Shown: positions 27,970 to 39,100 of the stretch, one piece after another
Numbering within the stretch: position 1 is the first letter of the stretch
Layout: each line of letters starts with the position of its first letter
From: Mucilaginibacter boryungensis
GTDB taxonomy: Bacteria; Bacteroidota; Bacteroidia; Sphingobacteriales; Sphingobacteriaceae
NCBI RefSeq assembly: GCF_015221995.1
Contig: NZ_JADFFM010000002.1
Location: 1,116,001-1,180,000, forward strand
Length of the DNA: 64,000 nt
Reading direction: 5' to 3'
Position numbers and translations under genes: made by a program
The notes under the pieces: model-generated
What the model was told of the DNA's origin: nothing
The model's database searches: none
What the model saw: the letters and a program-made list of their open reading frames with translations, nothing else

Positions 27970-28224
27970 AATTCAAGATTTATAGCACCCTTATAAACTA
28001 AGAAATTTCAACATTCCTGAATTGACATTAAGCTTTCACCAAGAAGTTTTGCCTTTTAAAAAGTCAGGTTGGACATCCCAAGCACAAAGCAAGTAAGTCA
28101 ATTCAAGATTTTAACTAACCCTATAAAGTAAGAAATCTTCATTTTCTTGAATTAACATTGTATCCTAATTCAACTTTTGTATTTACCCCTATAAAAGAAA
28201 TATTGAAATTCTTGAATTAGAAGT
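27970..28224. repeat. Three ~57-bp dyad repeats in the non-coding operon tail
   Basis: Units begin near 27970, 28100 and 28167. Each is bounded by AATTCAA / TTGAATT-type inverted arms and contains a CCCTATAAA or CCCTTATAAA core followed by AAGAAAT. Related CCCTTATA cores occur at about 40382 and 40731 in the tail of the second operon. No protein-coding frame explains this. Confidence 0.55.
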
Positions 28225-28247
28225 ATAAGGCATAGGTAGGTGAAGTA

Positions 28248-28388
28248 ATGAATTATTAGGCAAAGTTACGTTTATAGCTACTGAAGCGTGCAAGAGCTTC
28301 CCGCATAAACCCACAAGTCAACGCCTCACATACCCATTTATTCGTTTGCCATCTTGCACTTGATTGCTATAAACGTGTAGCGCATCAC
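28248..28388. repeat. 141-bp non-coding element with nested inverted repeats (copy 1)
   Basis: Outer arms ACGTTTATAGC (28268-28278) and GCTATAAACGT (28366-28376) enclose inner arms GTGCAAG (28288-28294) and CTTGCAC (28353-28359). The whole element is ~95 % identical by eye to 40789-40930. It lies in both cases behind an RHS/immunity operon. It could be a mobile miniature element, a recombination site or a structured RNA. Confidence 0.7.
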
Positions 28389-28487
28389 AAGATCAGACTT
28401 GTTTATTTTAGATCCACGTAAGTCAGGTTGGATTCAGCCGTTTAATCAATCACCGTTAGTGCTTTAAATATAGTTACGGGTTCCTGA

Positions 28488-28773
28488 TATCGCAACAGAT
28501 ACTTGCAGTCGCCTTCAGGCTTTCTCTGCAAAGACCTTTTGCTTTGCTCGCACCAACTCCACTTTGTTTCGTTGGGTTACAGGCTCGCGAAACAATTAAT
28601 CAATGACGCACCTTTGCCATCATTTGGCAATTCTCTCTTACCGATATTTGTTATTAACTAAAAGATATTCTATAAAAAAAACAAAATGCAATTAACCATT
28701 GCGCAATTGAAGAAAACTATTTAGCTTAGTTTATCGCTGTACCTAACGCAGCGCAGTACTTAAATCTATCACA
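28488..28773 (+). repeat. Duplicated operon-leader block (copy of 12763-13055)
   Basis: About 290 bp are ~90 % identical by eye to the block in front of the first operon, up to and including the bases just before the start codon. Embedded at 28699-28701 and 28722-28729 is the TTG / TAGCTTAG promoter pair. No reading frame of interest is present. Confidence 0.7.
28699..28729 (+). promoter_or_regulatory. Bacteroidota-type promoter of the second fibre/RHS operon
   Basis: TTG, 20 nt and TAGCTTAG are identical in layout to the promoter at 12980-13010. The start codon of the first gene lies 44 bp further on. Confidence 0.6.
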
Positions 28774-29736
28774 ATGAAAAAAACCTTCCTGTTCGGGGCA
28801 TTGCTATGCCTATGTCTTTTTGCGTATGCGGATACCGGCTCGTTTTCAGTCGGTGGCGATTTTAATAAGTTTTACCCGGTGACCATCGTGGACGGGGGCT
28901 GGCCAAATAATGCCGCCAGCGAGATCGAACTGGGTCGTTCGAATGTACATGAGGATAGTAATTGGCGAGGTTCGTTAATGGCCAAGTTTACTTATCATGT
29001 GACGAATTGGGGACACGGGGCCAACTTTATTGATGCCGACATTAATGCAGGAACTGCTGAATTTATCGCCGGCTGGATCGACGGCACCTACGGCAATGCA
29101 AATCAAAACATCATTGTTTGGCTGCGCGGGGGCGGGACTACTTATCATTTCAAATCGAATTACACGACGTATGTCACCGTTTATGACGGGGTGCAGCACG
29201 CTTTGCCATACCAGACCAGTTACGGCACTTATGACTCTAAAACAACTCGCGATTATTATGTGAACCCCTTTGGCATGTCTTACGGGGGCAATATTTATAT
29301 TAACGGTCCGGGAGAAAACTATTTTAGTGGTGGTGTGGCTATCGGGCAGTATGATACAGAAGGCTATGCACTTAACGTAAACGGTAATATCCATACTAAA
29401 GAAGTAAATGTAAATCTATCGAACTGGCACTATCCGGATTATGTGTTTAAACCAACTTACCGCCTGCCTACCTTAAAAGAGGTGGACAGCTACATCGCTG
29501 CCAACCATCATTTACCCGATGTGCCAACCGAGCAGCAAGTGATGAAAAACGGCCTGAACCTTGGCGAAATGAACCAGGCCCTATTGAAAAAGGTAGAGGA
29601 ACTCACTTTATACCTGATCGAGAAGGACAAGGAGATCGATGATCTAAAACAACAAAAGTCAGTCAGTCAGACCCAGCAAAACCAAATCGACGAATTGCGC
29701 AAGCAAGTTGAAACCTTATTGAAAAAGAAATCGTAA
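28774..29736 (+). CDS. Secreted protein with distinct head domain on the fibre-family stalk
   Basis: The 320-residue protein has a signal peptide ending LFAYA^D. Residues ~20-175 form a single beta-rich domain (PVTIVDGGWPNNAASEIELG, GHGANFIDADINAGTAEF) without the GNVGIGTT repeats. Positions ~190 onwards carry the family stalk: NWHYPDYVFKPTYRLPTLK, HLPDVPTEQQVMKNG, LGEMNQALLKKVEEL and LRKQVETLLKKKS. It opens the second operon directly behind the shared promoter block. Like the gene at 16621 it appears to be an alternative head joined to the common C-terminus. The head is not recognised. Confidence 0.78.
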   Translation: MKKTFLFGALLCLCLFAYADTGSFSVGGDFNKFYPVTIVDGGWPNNAASEIELGRSNVHEDSNWRGSLMAKFTYHVTNWGHGANFIDADINAGTAEFIAGWIDGTYGNANQNIIVWLRGGGTTYHFKSNYTTYVTVYDGVQHALPYQTSYGTYDSKTTRDYYVNPFGMSYGGNIYINGPGENYFSGGVAIGQYDTEGYALNVNGNIHTKEVNVNLSNWHYPDYVFKPTYRLPTLKEVDSYIAANHHLPDVPTEQQVMKNGLNLGEMNQALLKKVEELTLYLIEKDKEIDDLKQQKSVSQTQQNQIDELRKQVETLLKKKS

Positions 29737-29785
29737 AAGTACTGGGTTGCAATTAGTAGCAATCCTAATAAACTCTTATCACATT
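29737..29785 (+). repeat. Conserved inter-gene spacer with small hairpin
   Basis: This is another copy of the 15443-15491 spacer. The arms here are GGGTTGC / GCAATCC, so the stem is kept although the bases differ. Confidence 0.65.
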
Positions 29786-30592
29786 ATGAAAAAAGTCTAT
29801 TTTGCAGCAATTGCTGCTATCTCTTTAATTCCTTTTGTTTCAAAAGCGCAGTGGTTACCTAATGGTGCTACCACCGGGAATATCTATTATTATTCGGGCA
29901 ATGTGGGTATTTCTACCAATATGCCTGTTAGCCCACTGACCATAGGCTATGCGGGAACTGTGCAGTCAAGTAACGGAATTACCTTAGGCGTCGGTCAAAA
30001 CAATATAGAGCTTTTGAATTCGACATACGGGAGTGGGTTTGGAGCAAAGATATATGGTGTCGATTCGGGTAACGGACTTACTACCTTACGTATAGCCACG
30101 CGGGGAAATTCAACTGCCTGGACAGATGCATTGTCAATTACAGCCAAGGCGGGTTCAACAGGTAATGCCTATGTCGGCATTGGCACCACCACACCCGATG
30201 AACTACTCTCAGTAAACGGCACCATTCATTCCAAAGAAGTAAAGATTAATCTGAGCGGCCTGCCGGACTATGTTTTCAAACGCAATTATCACCTGCCCAC
30301 CCTCGCAGAAGTAAAAACCTACATCGACAAAAACAGCCATTTGCCAGAGATACCATCAGCACAAGAAGTAGAAAAGAACGGGCTTAACCTGGGCGAGATG
30401 AATAAGCTATTACTAAAGAAAGTAGAGGAGTTGACTTTGTATTTAATTGATAAGGACAAGGAAGTAAAAGGTCAGCAAAAAGAAATAAATCAGCTAAAAC
30501 AACAGCAAGCATTAAATCAAATACAGCAACAACAAATTGACGACTTGAAGAAACAGCTTGAACTGCTAAGCGAAAAAATCCGTAAAAACTAA
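29786..30592 (+). CDS. Tail-fibre-like secreted coiled-coil protein (short paralogue)
   Basis: The 268-residue protein uses the ATG at 29786, which gives the family signal peptide (SLIPFVSKA^QW). The head region up to GNAYVGIGTTTP is nearly identical at DNA level to the N-terminal third of the gene at 46920, more than 17 kb away. A single conserved stalk follows (LPDYVFKRNYHLPTLAEVK, HLPEIPSAQEVEKNG), then a glutamine-rich coiled coil (QQQQIDDLKKQLELLSEKIR). It looks like a shortened family member with one shaft motif only. Confidence 0.8.
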   Translation: MKKVYFAAIAAISLIPFVSKAQWLPNGATTGNIYYYSGNVGISTNMPVSPLTIGYAGTVQSSNGITLGVGQNNIELLNSTYGSGFGAKIYGVDSGNGLTTLRIATRGNSTAWTDALSITAKAGSTGNAYVGIGTTTPDELLSVNGTIHSKEVKINLSGLPDYVFKRNYHLPTLAEVKTYIDKNSHLPEIPSAQEVEKNGLNLGEMNKLLLKKVEELTLYLIDKDKEVKGQQKEINQLKQQQALNQIQQQQIDDLKKQLELLSEKIRKN

Positions 30593-30608
30593 ATATTATC
30601 TTATCACC

Positions 30609-31682
30609 ATGAAACGTTTTTTTACCTTATTCGCGATGTTCATCGCTATTCATTCTTACGCACAATTCAGTACAACTTCAGGGATAACTGCTACAACTGA
30701 TCCTGTAGGAATAGGAACTACCAGCCTCCCTACAGAGGGGAAACTTCAAGTAAATGGTTTGATCGATAATATCGCTGTAAATAATTATGGTGCGTTCCGA
30801 ATATACAACGGCTCCAATTTTCCGGGCGGGATAGGGACCGATTCATGGGCCCATGGCGGCAGCAGTGCTGATTTTACGGTTTACGGTAGCCATAATTTGT
30901 ATTTAACGGCTGGTGATCAAAAGAGAATGACACTTCTCAGTTCCGGTAATGTCGGAATCGGTACAACCAGCCCGCTTGCAACTTTAGACGTTGGCAAAAC
31001 GTTGGCGTCCGGAGAATTGGCTTCAGTATTGGCCAGGTTGAACGAGGGTAATACCAGTGGTAGCGGCACCTATTTGGGTATTAGAGGTTATGATACGCAG
31101 CCTAATACCACCTATCCAAACTTAAATGACGTTAAAAGCTTCGCCATTGAACACAGCTTTTACGGCATGACAAATAGTTCGATAAATTTTTTACGGGGCG
31201 GAGGGATGACAGGTGGCAGTATTTCTTTCAGTACGAATAGCAATATCGAAAGGATGCGTATAGATGGTAATGGCAAAGTCGGCATTGGCACCACCACACC
31301 CGACGAACTACTCTCAGTAAACGGCACTATCCATTCCAAAGAAGTGAAGGTTAATCTGACTGGGTTGCCAGACTATGTATTTAAACCCGAGTATCATCTG
31401 CCAACCCTGGCTGAAGTAAAAAGCTATATCGATAAAAACAGCCATTTACCCGAAATTCCATCGGCACAAGAGGTGGAAAAAAATGGCCTGAACCTGGGCG
31501 AGATGAACAAGCTACTACTAAAGAAAGTAGAGGAGTTGACTTTGTATTTAATTGATAAGGATAAACAAATTGACGAATTGCAGTTAAAACAAAAAATCAC
31601 CGAAAAACAGCAAAATCAAATTGAGGAATTAAATCGAAAACTGGAAGTACTGATAAATAAAACCTCAAAAACTACGAAATAA
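30609..31682 (+). CDS. Tail-fibre-like secreted coiled-coil protein (paralogue)
   Basis: The 357-residue protein has a signal peptide ending HSYA^Q. The shaft has GNVGIGTTSP and GKVGIGTTTP motifs. The C-terminal block from bases 31299 to 31513 is identical over 215 bp to 18571-18785 in the first operon, while the DNA before and after diverges. That is best explained by recent gene conversion. The terminal coiled coil (QNQIEELNRKLEVLINKTSK) is private to this gene. It starts 16 bp after the preceding gene and is followed by a frameshifted sibling. Confidence 0.82.
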   Translation: MKRFFTLFAMFIAIHSYAQFSTTSGITATTDPVGIGTTSLPTEGKLQVNGLIDNIAVNNYGAFRIYNGSNFPGGIGTDSWAHGGSSADFTVYGSHNLYLTAGDQKRMTLLSSGNVGIGTTSPLATLDVGKTLASGELASVLARLNEGNTSGSGTYLGIRGYDTQPNTTYPNLNDVKSFAIEHSFYGMTNSSINFLRGGGMTGGSISFSTNSNIERMRIDGNGKVGIGTTTPDELLSVNGTIHSKEVKVNLTGLPDYVFKPEYHLPTLAEVKSYIDKNSHLPEIPSAQEVEKNGLNLGEMNKLLLKKVEELTLYLIDKDKQIDELQLKQKITEKQQNQIEELNRKLEVLINKTSKTTK

Positions 31683-31700
31683 CCTAAACTATCACAATCC

Positions 31701-32634
31701 ATGAAAAAACACTTAGTTATTTTACTACTTATCATTTGTAGTGGCTATTGCTATGCACAGCCTGCCTTTAACGGTAAACAACTTATTGATGTCACCACGA
31801 TCACCAACTGGAATTTCGCGGCTAGGCCGGAGGGCTGGTATCGTATCGCGACGGTCTCAGGCGGCGGACGAGGTAATGCTACCTTCGAATTAAGAGATGA
31901 GGCAGACCATACCACTTTACGGTTTGAAGTGGGTCTGAATTATAATACACAAGCAGGATCTTCTCTTACAGTAGCTAATCACAGTTACTATTCAGCAGCC
32001 ACGTTTCCTAAAATACGCCTAATATCGGCTGATACCTATGCTAATGAATACCTGGAAGTGTATGTTGATCCGCACAATAACGACAATCAACCTTTTTATG
32101 CCTACCTAATACATGCTTTTGCAGACGGCGACTGGACACTAATTAACTGGACGGCCGGCGCTGTTCCGGCTGGCTATACAGCTACCGAATTCGACACCAA
32201 TCAATTATTTACAGTCGGCAATGTCCCCAATAAGAATATTCTTCCGATATCCAGGAACGGGTATGTTGGCATCGGTACCACCACTCCACATGAGCCTTAT
32301 CTGTAAATGGAAACATCCGATCAAAAGAGGTTAAAGTAGAAGCCGCCAACTGGCCCGATTATGTTTTCAAACCGACATATACTTTAACACCACTTAAGGA
32401 TGTAAAGGCTTTTGTTGATATAAACCACCATCTTCCTGAAATACCTTCTGAGCAAGATATAACAAATGAAGGTGTCAATCTCGGCGAGATGAATAAGCTA
32501 TTGCTGAAAAAAGTGGAAGAGCTGACTTTATATTTAATTGAAAAGGATAAACAACTTACCGACCAACGAATAACGTCGAACAACAAGAGATCCGGTTAAA
32601 AAGGCTCGAAAAAATTATTAAAAAACATAAATAA
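31701..32634 (+). pseudogene. Secreted head-plus-stalk fibre protein with two frameshifts
   Basis: The intact first part (31701-32306) encodes a signal peptide ending YCYA^Q and a beta-rich head domain (ITNWNFAARPEGWYRIATVS, ATFPKIRLISADTYANEYLE). It stops prematurely just after VGIGTTTPH. One base out of frame, near 32293, the standard stalk resumes (ALSVNGNIRSKEVKVEAANW, HLPEIPSEQDITNEG, LGEMNKLLLKKVEEL). A second shift near 32570 is needed to reach the closing EIRLKRLEKIIKKHK and the stop at 32632-32634. The head could still be secreted as a stalk-less protein of 201 residues. Confidence 0.78.
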
Positions 32635-32655
32635 CTAAACCTAATATTACTTTGT

Positions 32656-35600
32656 ATGAGGCCAATCACATTAATTCTTTTATACTGCACACTTGCATGT
32701 AGCATAGCGCATTCTCAATCCTTGCCCACAGTTATACCGCCTTCACCTGAAGCGCAGGCGCTTGCCCGATATGGAGAAATTCCGGTCAGTTATAGCACGG
32801 GGGTACCTGATATCGATATTCCTTTATACAACGTGTCTATTGGCAAATTAAGCCTTCCTATTAACATCTCATATCATTCATCGGGGATTAAGGTTAGAGA
32901 TATAGCCAGTATAGTTGGCTTAGGCTGGGTATTGAATGCTGGGGGTATGGTTTCAAGAACCGTGCTTGGGCACGCTGACGAAAACCCTGCAAATTACACC
33001 TCAATCTATAAAACTGCCAGCGATATAACAACGGCAATTTTGGCGGCTCAAACTTTCGGGCAGAAAGTCGACGTCTCTGGACAAATGACAAATTTAAGCA
33101 ACGGAGATTATGAATCTGAATCTGACCGATATACCTATAATTTTAATGGACATTCGGGTGCGTTCAGGTATGACATTAACGGAAACATGCATATGGTACC
33201 CTATGCACCGGTAAAAATAACAAAAAACTATCTCAACAATGATCCTTCAGTCCCTCAGGATATGTATTTTACAATAGTTGATGAACAGGGGACACAGTAT
33301 ATATTTAAGGCAGGAGAAGTGTCATCACAGGGTGGCGGTGGGCCGTTGACTGGATGGAACGTCACGAAGATTATCTCAGCGGACGGTAACGATGAAATTA
33401 ATTTCTCCTACTCAACGGGTGAAACTATCGAGCAATTATCACAAACCTGGACAGTGATAACAGGAGATACATATAATGCGGGGACGGGGGTACCAGGGCG
33501 ACAAACAACAGTGATTAATCCGGTAACTGCTACATATCATTCACCGCAACGCCTGGTGAGCATTACGACAAAGAACGCACTGATTACATTTGATTATCTG
33601 GCAGACAGAACCGATGGACGGCAATTCAGGATAAACAAGGTTACTGTGTATAGTTTGCCATCAAACACAATCATAAAACAGGTTTCTTTTGACCAGTCAT
33701 ATTTCGGAAGTTCGGCTAATCACACACTCAGAATGCGGCTCGATGCTTTGCATATTAGTAATCAGTCGACCGCGGTCCAGAATTATAGTTTTGTTTACAA
33801 TGACGGTGAGGCGCCGGGTTATTACTATACTCCGGGATACATGTATGAAGGAAGCGGGTTGCCATATATCATCAAGGAGGATTATTGGGGATACAATGGT
33901 GGAAACGGTGGCTTACCAAGTGAATTTTTAAACTTTCTAAACAGTTCAGAATTGGCTGCTTATGGGGGGAATTTGAACCCCTGTGCAGTCTGTATGCAGG
34001 CTTATATGTTGCGTGAAATACACTATCCCACTGGCGGTAAGACCACCTTTGAGTATGAACCCAATCAGACAAATAACCCCAACTTCTATGGGTATCCCAA
34101 TCAGGTCAATGCAAATAATGGGATTGTCGGCGGTTTAAGAATAAAGAGCATTAAGTCTTATGCGGATAATACGAGTTCTCCAACATCGCAAAAGAATTAC
34201 ACCTACGATGGTATTGGAGCAGAACAGCAAATATCGCCCGCACTGTTCCGATATGTTCAACAATATTATTATTATGACTCTGACGGTTATTCTGCTTCAC
34301 CAACTGGTCATCCAACCACCATTAAATTCCTGGGCATCGTTTCGAAAGATGTCGTTACTTCTTCAAGCGTTTTTCCACTAACGATCATGGATGGTTCGCC
34401 GGTAATATATAGTCAAGTGACCGAATATAATGGTACAAGCGCAAATAATATAGGGAAAACGGTGTATACATACGATGTTTCCCGGCAATCTACTATGACA
34501 TTTCAGGACATCCAAAGCGCACCACGATTTATTGCAAGCTATCACTGGGATAAAGGAACAAATAATCCGCTGTTGCAAAAAAAAGAGTATTATAAAAACG
34601 AAAATGGCGTATATACACTGGTAAAAAAAACGGAAAATCAATATAGTTACTTAAAGACAAACAGCGAGTTCATCACGGGGGTTAAGGTGGCTCAATTCAT
34701 GACATTTAAAGACGTAGAGAACTATTTTCCATCAACGTATGCAGAGGTGAGTCCTGATGATTATGTACATTCATTCAATTATGAAGATACAAAGGGATTT
34801 GAGGACGTTAGCGTTTTAACGCAAACGCAAACCACTGACAACTCTGATCCTGCACATCCGGTCGTACAGACCGTTAGCTATCAGTATTCTAATGAAGACC
34901 ATCTGCAGCCAACGCAAAAAACAGTTAGCAGTAGTAATACCGATACGTGGATCACACAATATAAGTATCCTCATGATTTTTCAGGGCAATCGCCGTATAA
35001 TCTCATGGTGAACACATTTCATATTTGGAGTCCTGTAATAGAACAGCTGGAGTATAAGAATAATACTGGCAATTTTCTGCAATCGACTAAAACTGATTAC
35101 GGAATTTGGAATGGGAACAATGCGCAAATCTACCCCTCAACGGTATATAGCAAAAAAAGTGCAAGCAGCTACGATTCACGAGTGCAGCTTTTGGGTTATG
35201 ACACCAATGGAAATATTCAAAGTGTAAAAAAAGTAGGCGGTCCGAAGATCAATTATGTTTATGGTTACGGCGGCCATTTACCAATAGCGCAAATTACCAG
35301 TGCCGATTACAGCACAATTGAAACACTTTTGGGTGGCAGCACCGCAGTGCAAGCTTTTCGGGATATTTTATACCCGACAGATGCCCAGGTCAACAACTTT
35401 TTGACCCCATTGCGCGTCAGCAGTAATTTGCCAAACGCTCAGGTTATTACGTATACCTATCAGCCATTGGTGGGCATGACCAGTGCAACCGATGCACGGG
35501 GCAATACGATCACCTACGAGTATGATAATTTCCAGCGGCTGATTAATGTTAAAGATCAGAACGGAAATATCAAAACCCATTATTGTTACAATTATGCTGG

Positions 35601-36120
35601 TCAGCAAACGGATTGTACAGTGCCAGTAGTCCCGGTAACCCAAATGGTGTATGCCAAACTGATACCTAATAATAGCTACTCTACTTTAATCAGTGGCTAT
35701 TCGCACACTTTCAACGATTATTTAGCCAGGTTGTATACTGATGCTGCGTGCACCATACCTTATACCACCCCCACAAACCTGACAGTAAGTTACCTGCAAG
35801 CTGTTACCACAACGGATAGTAATAACAACAGTACCACTAACACCTATATCCAAGGTGTTGTGGTGCCGGCTAACAGCAACACCGGCAATACGGGTTATAT
35901 AGATGTTTCCGGCTGTTTTGCCGATGGGCAAGGCACTATGTCGCAAACGAGCAAAACTACAACAACTACTAAAACCACTACAACTAAGGCGGCCAGTAAA
36001 ACCTCCTCAACAAGCGGCGGGGCAACTACGAACGGTTTACCAGGCGGAGGTGAGGGCACCAGTTGTAATACCACTGTAATTACGATTACTACCGGCACGG
36101 GCTATACACCTGTTAATTAA
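32656..36120 (+). CDS. Large secreted SpvB/TcB-like YD-repeat protein (RHS partner)
   Basis: The 1154-residue protein has a signal peptide (ACSIAHS^Q). The N-terminus reads PPSPEAQALARYGEIPVSYS, GVPDIDIPLY, LSLPINISYHSSGIKV and VGLGWVLNAGGMVSRTVLG. This is the same SpvB/TcB-like start as in the paralogue at 20377. YD-repeat units near residues 930-980 (ITYEYDNFQRLINVKDQNGN) close the conserved part. Unlike the paralogue it has a C-terminal extension of about 170 residues with a cysteine-containing repeat domain (YARLYTDAACTIPY-like segment) and a Thr/Ser-rich low-complexity linker. There is no RHS core or tip. The partner RHS gene follows after 20 bp. Confidence 0.8.
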   Translation: MRPITLILLYCTLACSIAHSQSLPTVIPPSPEAQALARYGEIPVSYSTGVPDIDIPLYNVSIGKLSLPINISYHSSGIKVRDIASIVGLGWVLNAGGMVSRTVLGHADENPANYTSIYKTASDITTAILAAQTFGQKVDVSGQMTNLSNGDYESESDRYTYNFNGHSGAFRYDINGNMHMVPYAPVKITKNYLNNDPSVPQDMYFTIVDEQGTQYIFKAGEVSSQGGGGPLTGWNVTKIISADGNDEINFSYSTGETIEQLSQTWTVITGDTYNAGTGVPGRQTTVINPVTATYHSPQRLVSITTKNALITFDYLADRTDGRQFRINKVTVYSLPSNTIIKQVSFDQSYFGSSANHTLRMRLDALHISNQSTAVQNYSFVYNDGEAPGYYYTPGYMYEGSGLPYIIKEDYWGYNGGNGGLPSEFLNFLNSSELAAYGGNLNPCAVCMQAYMLREIHYPTGGKTTFEYEPNQTNNPNFYGYPNQVNANNGIVGGLRIKSIKSYADNTSSPTSQKNYTYDGIGAEQQISPALFRYVQQYYYYDSDGYSASPTGHPTTIKFLGIVSKDVVTSSSVFPLTIMDGSPVIYSQVTEYNGTSANNIGKTVYTYDVSRQSTMTFQDIQSAPRFIASYHWDKGTNNPLLQKKEYYKNENGVYTLVKKTENQYSYLKTNSEFITGVKVAQFMTFKDVENYFPSTYAEVSPDDYVHSFNYEDTKGFEDVSVLTQTQTTDNSDPAHPVVQTVSYQYSNEDHLQPTQKTVSSSNTDTWITQYKYPHDFSGQSPYNLMVNTFHIWSPVIEQLEYKNNTGNFLQSTKTDYGIWNGNNAQIYPSTVYSKKSASSYDSRVQLLGYDTNGNIQSVKKVGGPKINYVYGYGGHLPIAQITSADYSTIETLLGGSTAVQAFRDILYPTDAQVNNFLTPLRVSSNLPNAQVITYTYQPLVGMTSATDARGNTITYEYDNFQRLINVKDQNGNIKTHYCYNYAGQQTDCTVPVVPVTQMVYAKLIPNNSYSTLISGYSHTFNDYLARLYTDAACTIPYTTPTNLTVSYLQAVTTTDSNNNSTTNTYIQGVVVPANSNTGNTGYIDVSGCFADGQGTMSQTSKTTTTTKTTTTKAASKTSSTSGGATTNGLPGGGEGTSCNTTVITITTGTGYTPVN

Positions 36121-36140
36121 TTACCTAAACCGCAATCACC

Positions 36141-39100
36141 ATGAAAAAGAAATTAAATAACCCGGTAAAGCTAAAGGCGATGTTGTGCCTGGCCATTAGC
36201 TGCATTACCGGATTAAGCGCTTCCGCACAGATCACCTTAACGGGCAATATCGCTCCTGGAGAATACCATGACAAAACGAGTATCAAGATAACTCCCACCA
36301 GTTCTTTCATTGCCGGGCCGGGGCAGAGCGTGCATTTGTTTATACAAGTGCCCGAATGCCAGCCACTGGCTACCGCTCCCAGCAACAGTCAAAATTATGT
36401 GGTTACCTATGTGCCCAGGAAAGAAGGCATCAGCAACCCTGCCAGCCTAAGTTTGCAGGACTGTGACGTGATGACCCAGATACAATATTTTGACGGACTT
36501 GGCCGCCCGATACAAAACATCCAGGTGAAAGGCAGCCCTGCCGGTAACGACGTAGTGCAACCCATGGCCTATGACCTGTACGGGCGCGAAACTACCAAAT
36601 ACCTGCCTTACGTATTACCCTCAGCGGCCGCCAATAATGGCAGTTACCAGGCTACAGCTATTGCTGATCAGTTGAGTTTCTTTAACCCAACAGGCAGTAG
36701 CGGTACTCAACTAGGCAATGGTATCGCCCGTATTCCTTCGCCTTATGCATTAACCAATTTCGAACCTTCGCCATTGAACCGTCCGGTTGAGCAGGGAGCA
36801 CCAGGCGATACTTGGCAGCCGGTACCTAACAGCACGACGGGCCATACAGTAAAAATAACTTACGCTACAAACACTGGCAGCGAAGTGAAATTATGGGTAC
36901 TTATTGCCGGTGGAGGTGCGGCGATCAGCGGGGCCAATAGCGGCAACTATTTAACTAGCCAGCTTTATAAAACGGCAACTACCGACGAAAATGGCAACAG
37001 CACTATAGAGTTTAAAGATCTGCAAGGCCATGTAGTTTGTAAAATGGCACAACTGGATGCCAGTACTTATCTCAGCACCTATTATGTGTATGACGATTAC
37101 GGCAACCTGGCCTATGTGATACCACCAATACCAGCAGCTGTCGCTTATCCGACCAGCTTTACTGAAAGTCCAAGCGATGCCGTATTTAGTAATTATATTT
37201 ATGCCTATCATTATGACAGCCGCAACAGGTTAGCTGAAAAGAAACTACCCGGCAAGGGTTGGGAACATATGGTGTATAACAATATTGACCAAATGGTAGC
37301 CACGCAGGATGCTGTGCAACGGCTTGACCATAAATACACCTTTACTAAGTATGATACGCAAGGCCGGGTCATTATGACGGGCGAGCTGACCGACAGCCGC
37401 ACACATGACGTGATCACTGCCGCCATTGCACCGCAAACCATTAACTGGGAAACGCCGATAACCACAGGCGACGGCTATACAACTACCGCCAGCTGGCCAA
37501 ACAGTTGGAATATGCTGTATACCATTAATTATTATGATGATTATACTTTCCCCGGCGGTAGTACTTATGCTTCGACAGCAACGCTGGTGACCAGCCAAAC
37601 AAAAGGGTTGCTTACCGGCACTAAAGTGCGTAACCTGGTCGGTGGAGCGATGCTGCTTACCGAGTATTATTACGATAGTGAGGGCCGCCCGCGCGAAACC
37701 ATTGCACAAAACAACATCAGCGGTACCGATAGGGTAATAAACGATTATAACTTTACCGGGCAGTTAGTTAAAGCGACGCGTACGCATAACAGCAGTACGC
37801 TCACCAATATGGTGATCGTTAACGAATATACCTACGATCACATGGGCCGCAAGCTACGAAGCCTTCAAAAAACAGGTGCCGGTTCAAAAGTAGTGATCAG
37901 CAGATTCAATTACAACGAAATTGGTCAGTTGCTCAGCAAGCAACTGCATGGCACCATCAGCGGCACCGATACCACCTACCTGCAAAAAGTCGCCTATACC
38001 TATAATCCGCGTGGCTGGTTAAGCAGCAGCAGTGCACCTCTATTTGCCATGCAACTAAAGTATGATGATGCCGACGATGGTGCCGCGCCACAATATAACG
38101 GCAATATCGGAAACCAGTACTGGGGCACACAGGATGCTTTAGGGAAACACTATACTTACACTTATGACGCGCTGAACCGACTGAAGAAAGGGATATCTAC
38201 CAGTACCGGTTATAGCGAAACAGGTACCGACCCGAGCGGCATTGCTTATGATTACCTGGGGAATATCCTGCAGTTAACCCGTATCGGCAATAACATGACT
38301 AATAATTATACTTACAATTACTTTAACAATAACGGTAGTAACCAATTACAGAATGTAAGTGGCCTGACCGGAAGCGATTACGTGTATGATGACAACGGCA
38401 ATGCCAAACATGACGGGCGCACCGGCCGGGATATCACTTATAATTATCTGAACTTACCCGAAACCATAAATACGGCAGGAAACGCTAGCACTATCACTTA
38501 TACCTACGATGCTACCGGTAACAAGCTTAAACGGATAAGCTCAACTGCCGGCGTGGGCACCACCGATTACGATAACGGTATTGTTTATGATAATGCCAAT
38601 ATATTCGCTCAAACTGAAGAAGGCCGGGTACTTAACCTGAATGGCACCATTAATTACGAATATAGCTTAACCGATCATCTGGGGAACAGCCGGGTAACAT
38701 TTGATACGAGTTTAGGCTATGCCCACCAGGTACAAAACAACGATTACTTCCCTTTTGGCATGGAACATGCTAACAACGTGCCGGCTTCACCTAAAAATGA
38801 ATACCTTTATAATAAGAAGGAATTGCAAGAAGAACTCGGCCAATACGATTATGGCGCGCGGTTTTATGATCCTGTAATTGGGAGGTGGAATAGCGTTGAT
38901 CCGTTGGCAGAGATTAACAGGTCATGGAACCCTTATGCATATGTTAAAAACAACCCGATGAGGTTTATGGATCCTGATGGAATGACAGAGGCTCCTAGAG
39001 AAGCTGTTGGAGCTGATGGTTTAACAGATGAGCAATATATCGCAGCTTCTAGATTTGGAGGCGTTGACAGAAATTTAGAGAAACAGTTCCAGCAGCAAAA

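Noticed and set aside
27970..28224. CRISPR array
   Set aside because: Only three diverged units with irregular spacing and no cas genes; they are dyads, not direct repeats with unique spacers.
28248..28388. Integron attC site
   Set aside because: Nested inverted repeats resemble attC in layout, but the RYYYAAC / GTTRRRY core sites are not present and no integron integrase is in the window.
35940..36100. Thr-rich low-complexity segment as a separate gene or repeat locus
   Set aside because: It is in frame as the linker of the SpvB-like protein at 32656 and needs no separate explanation.
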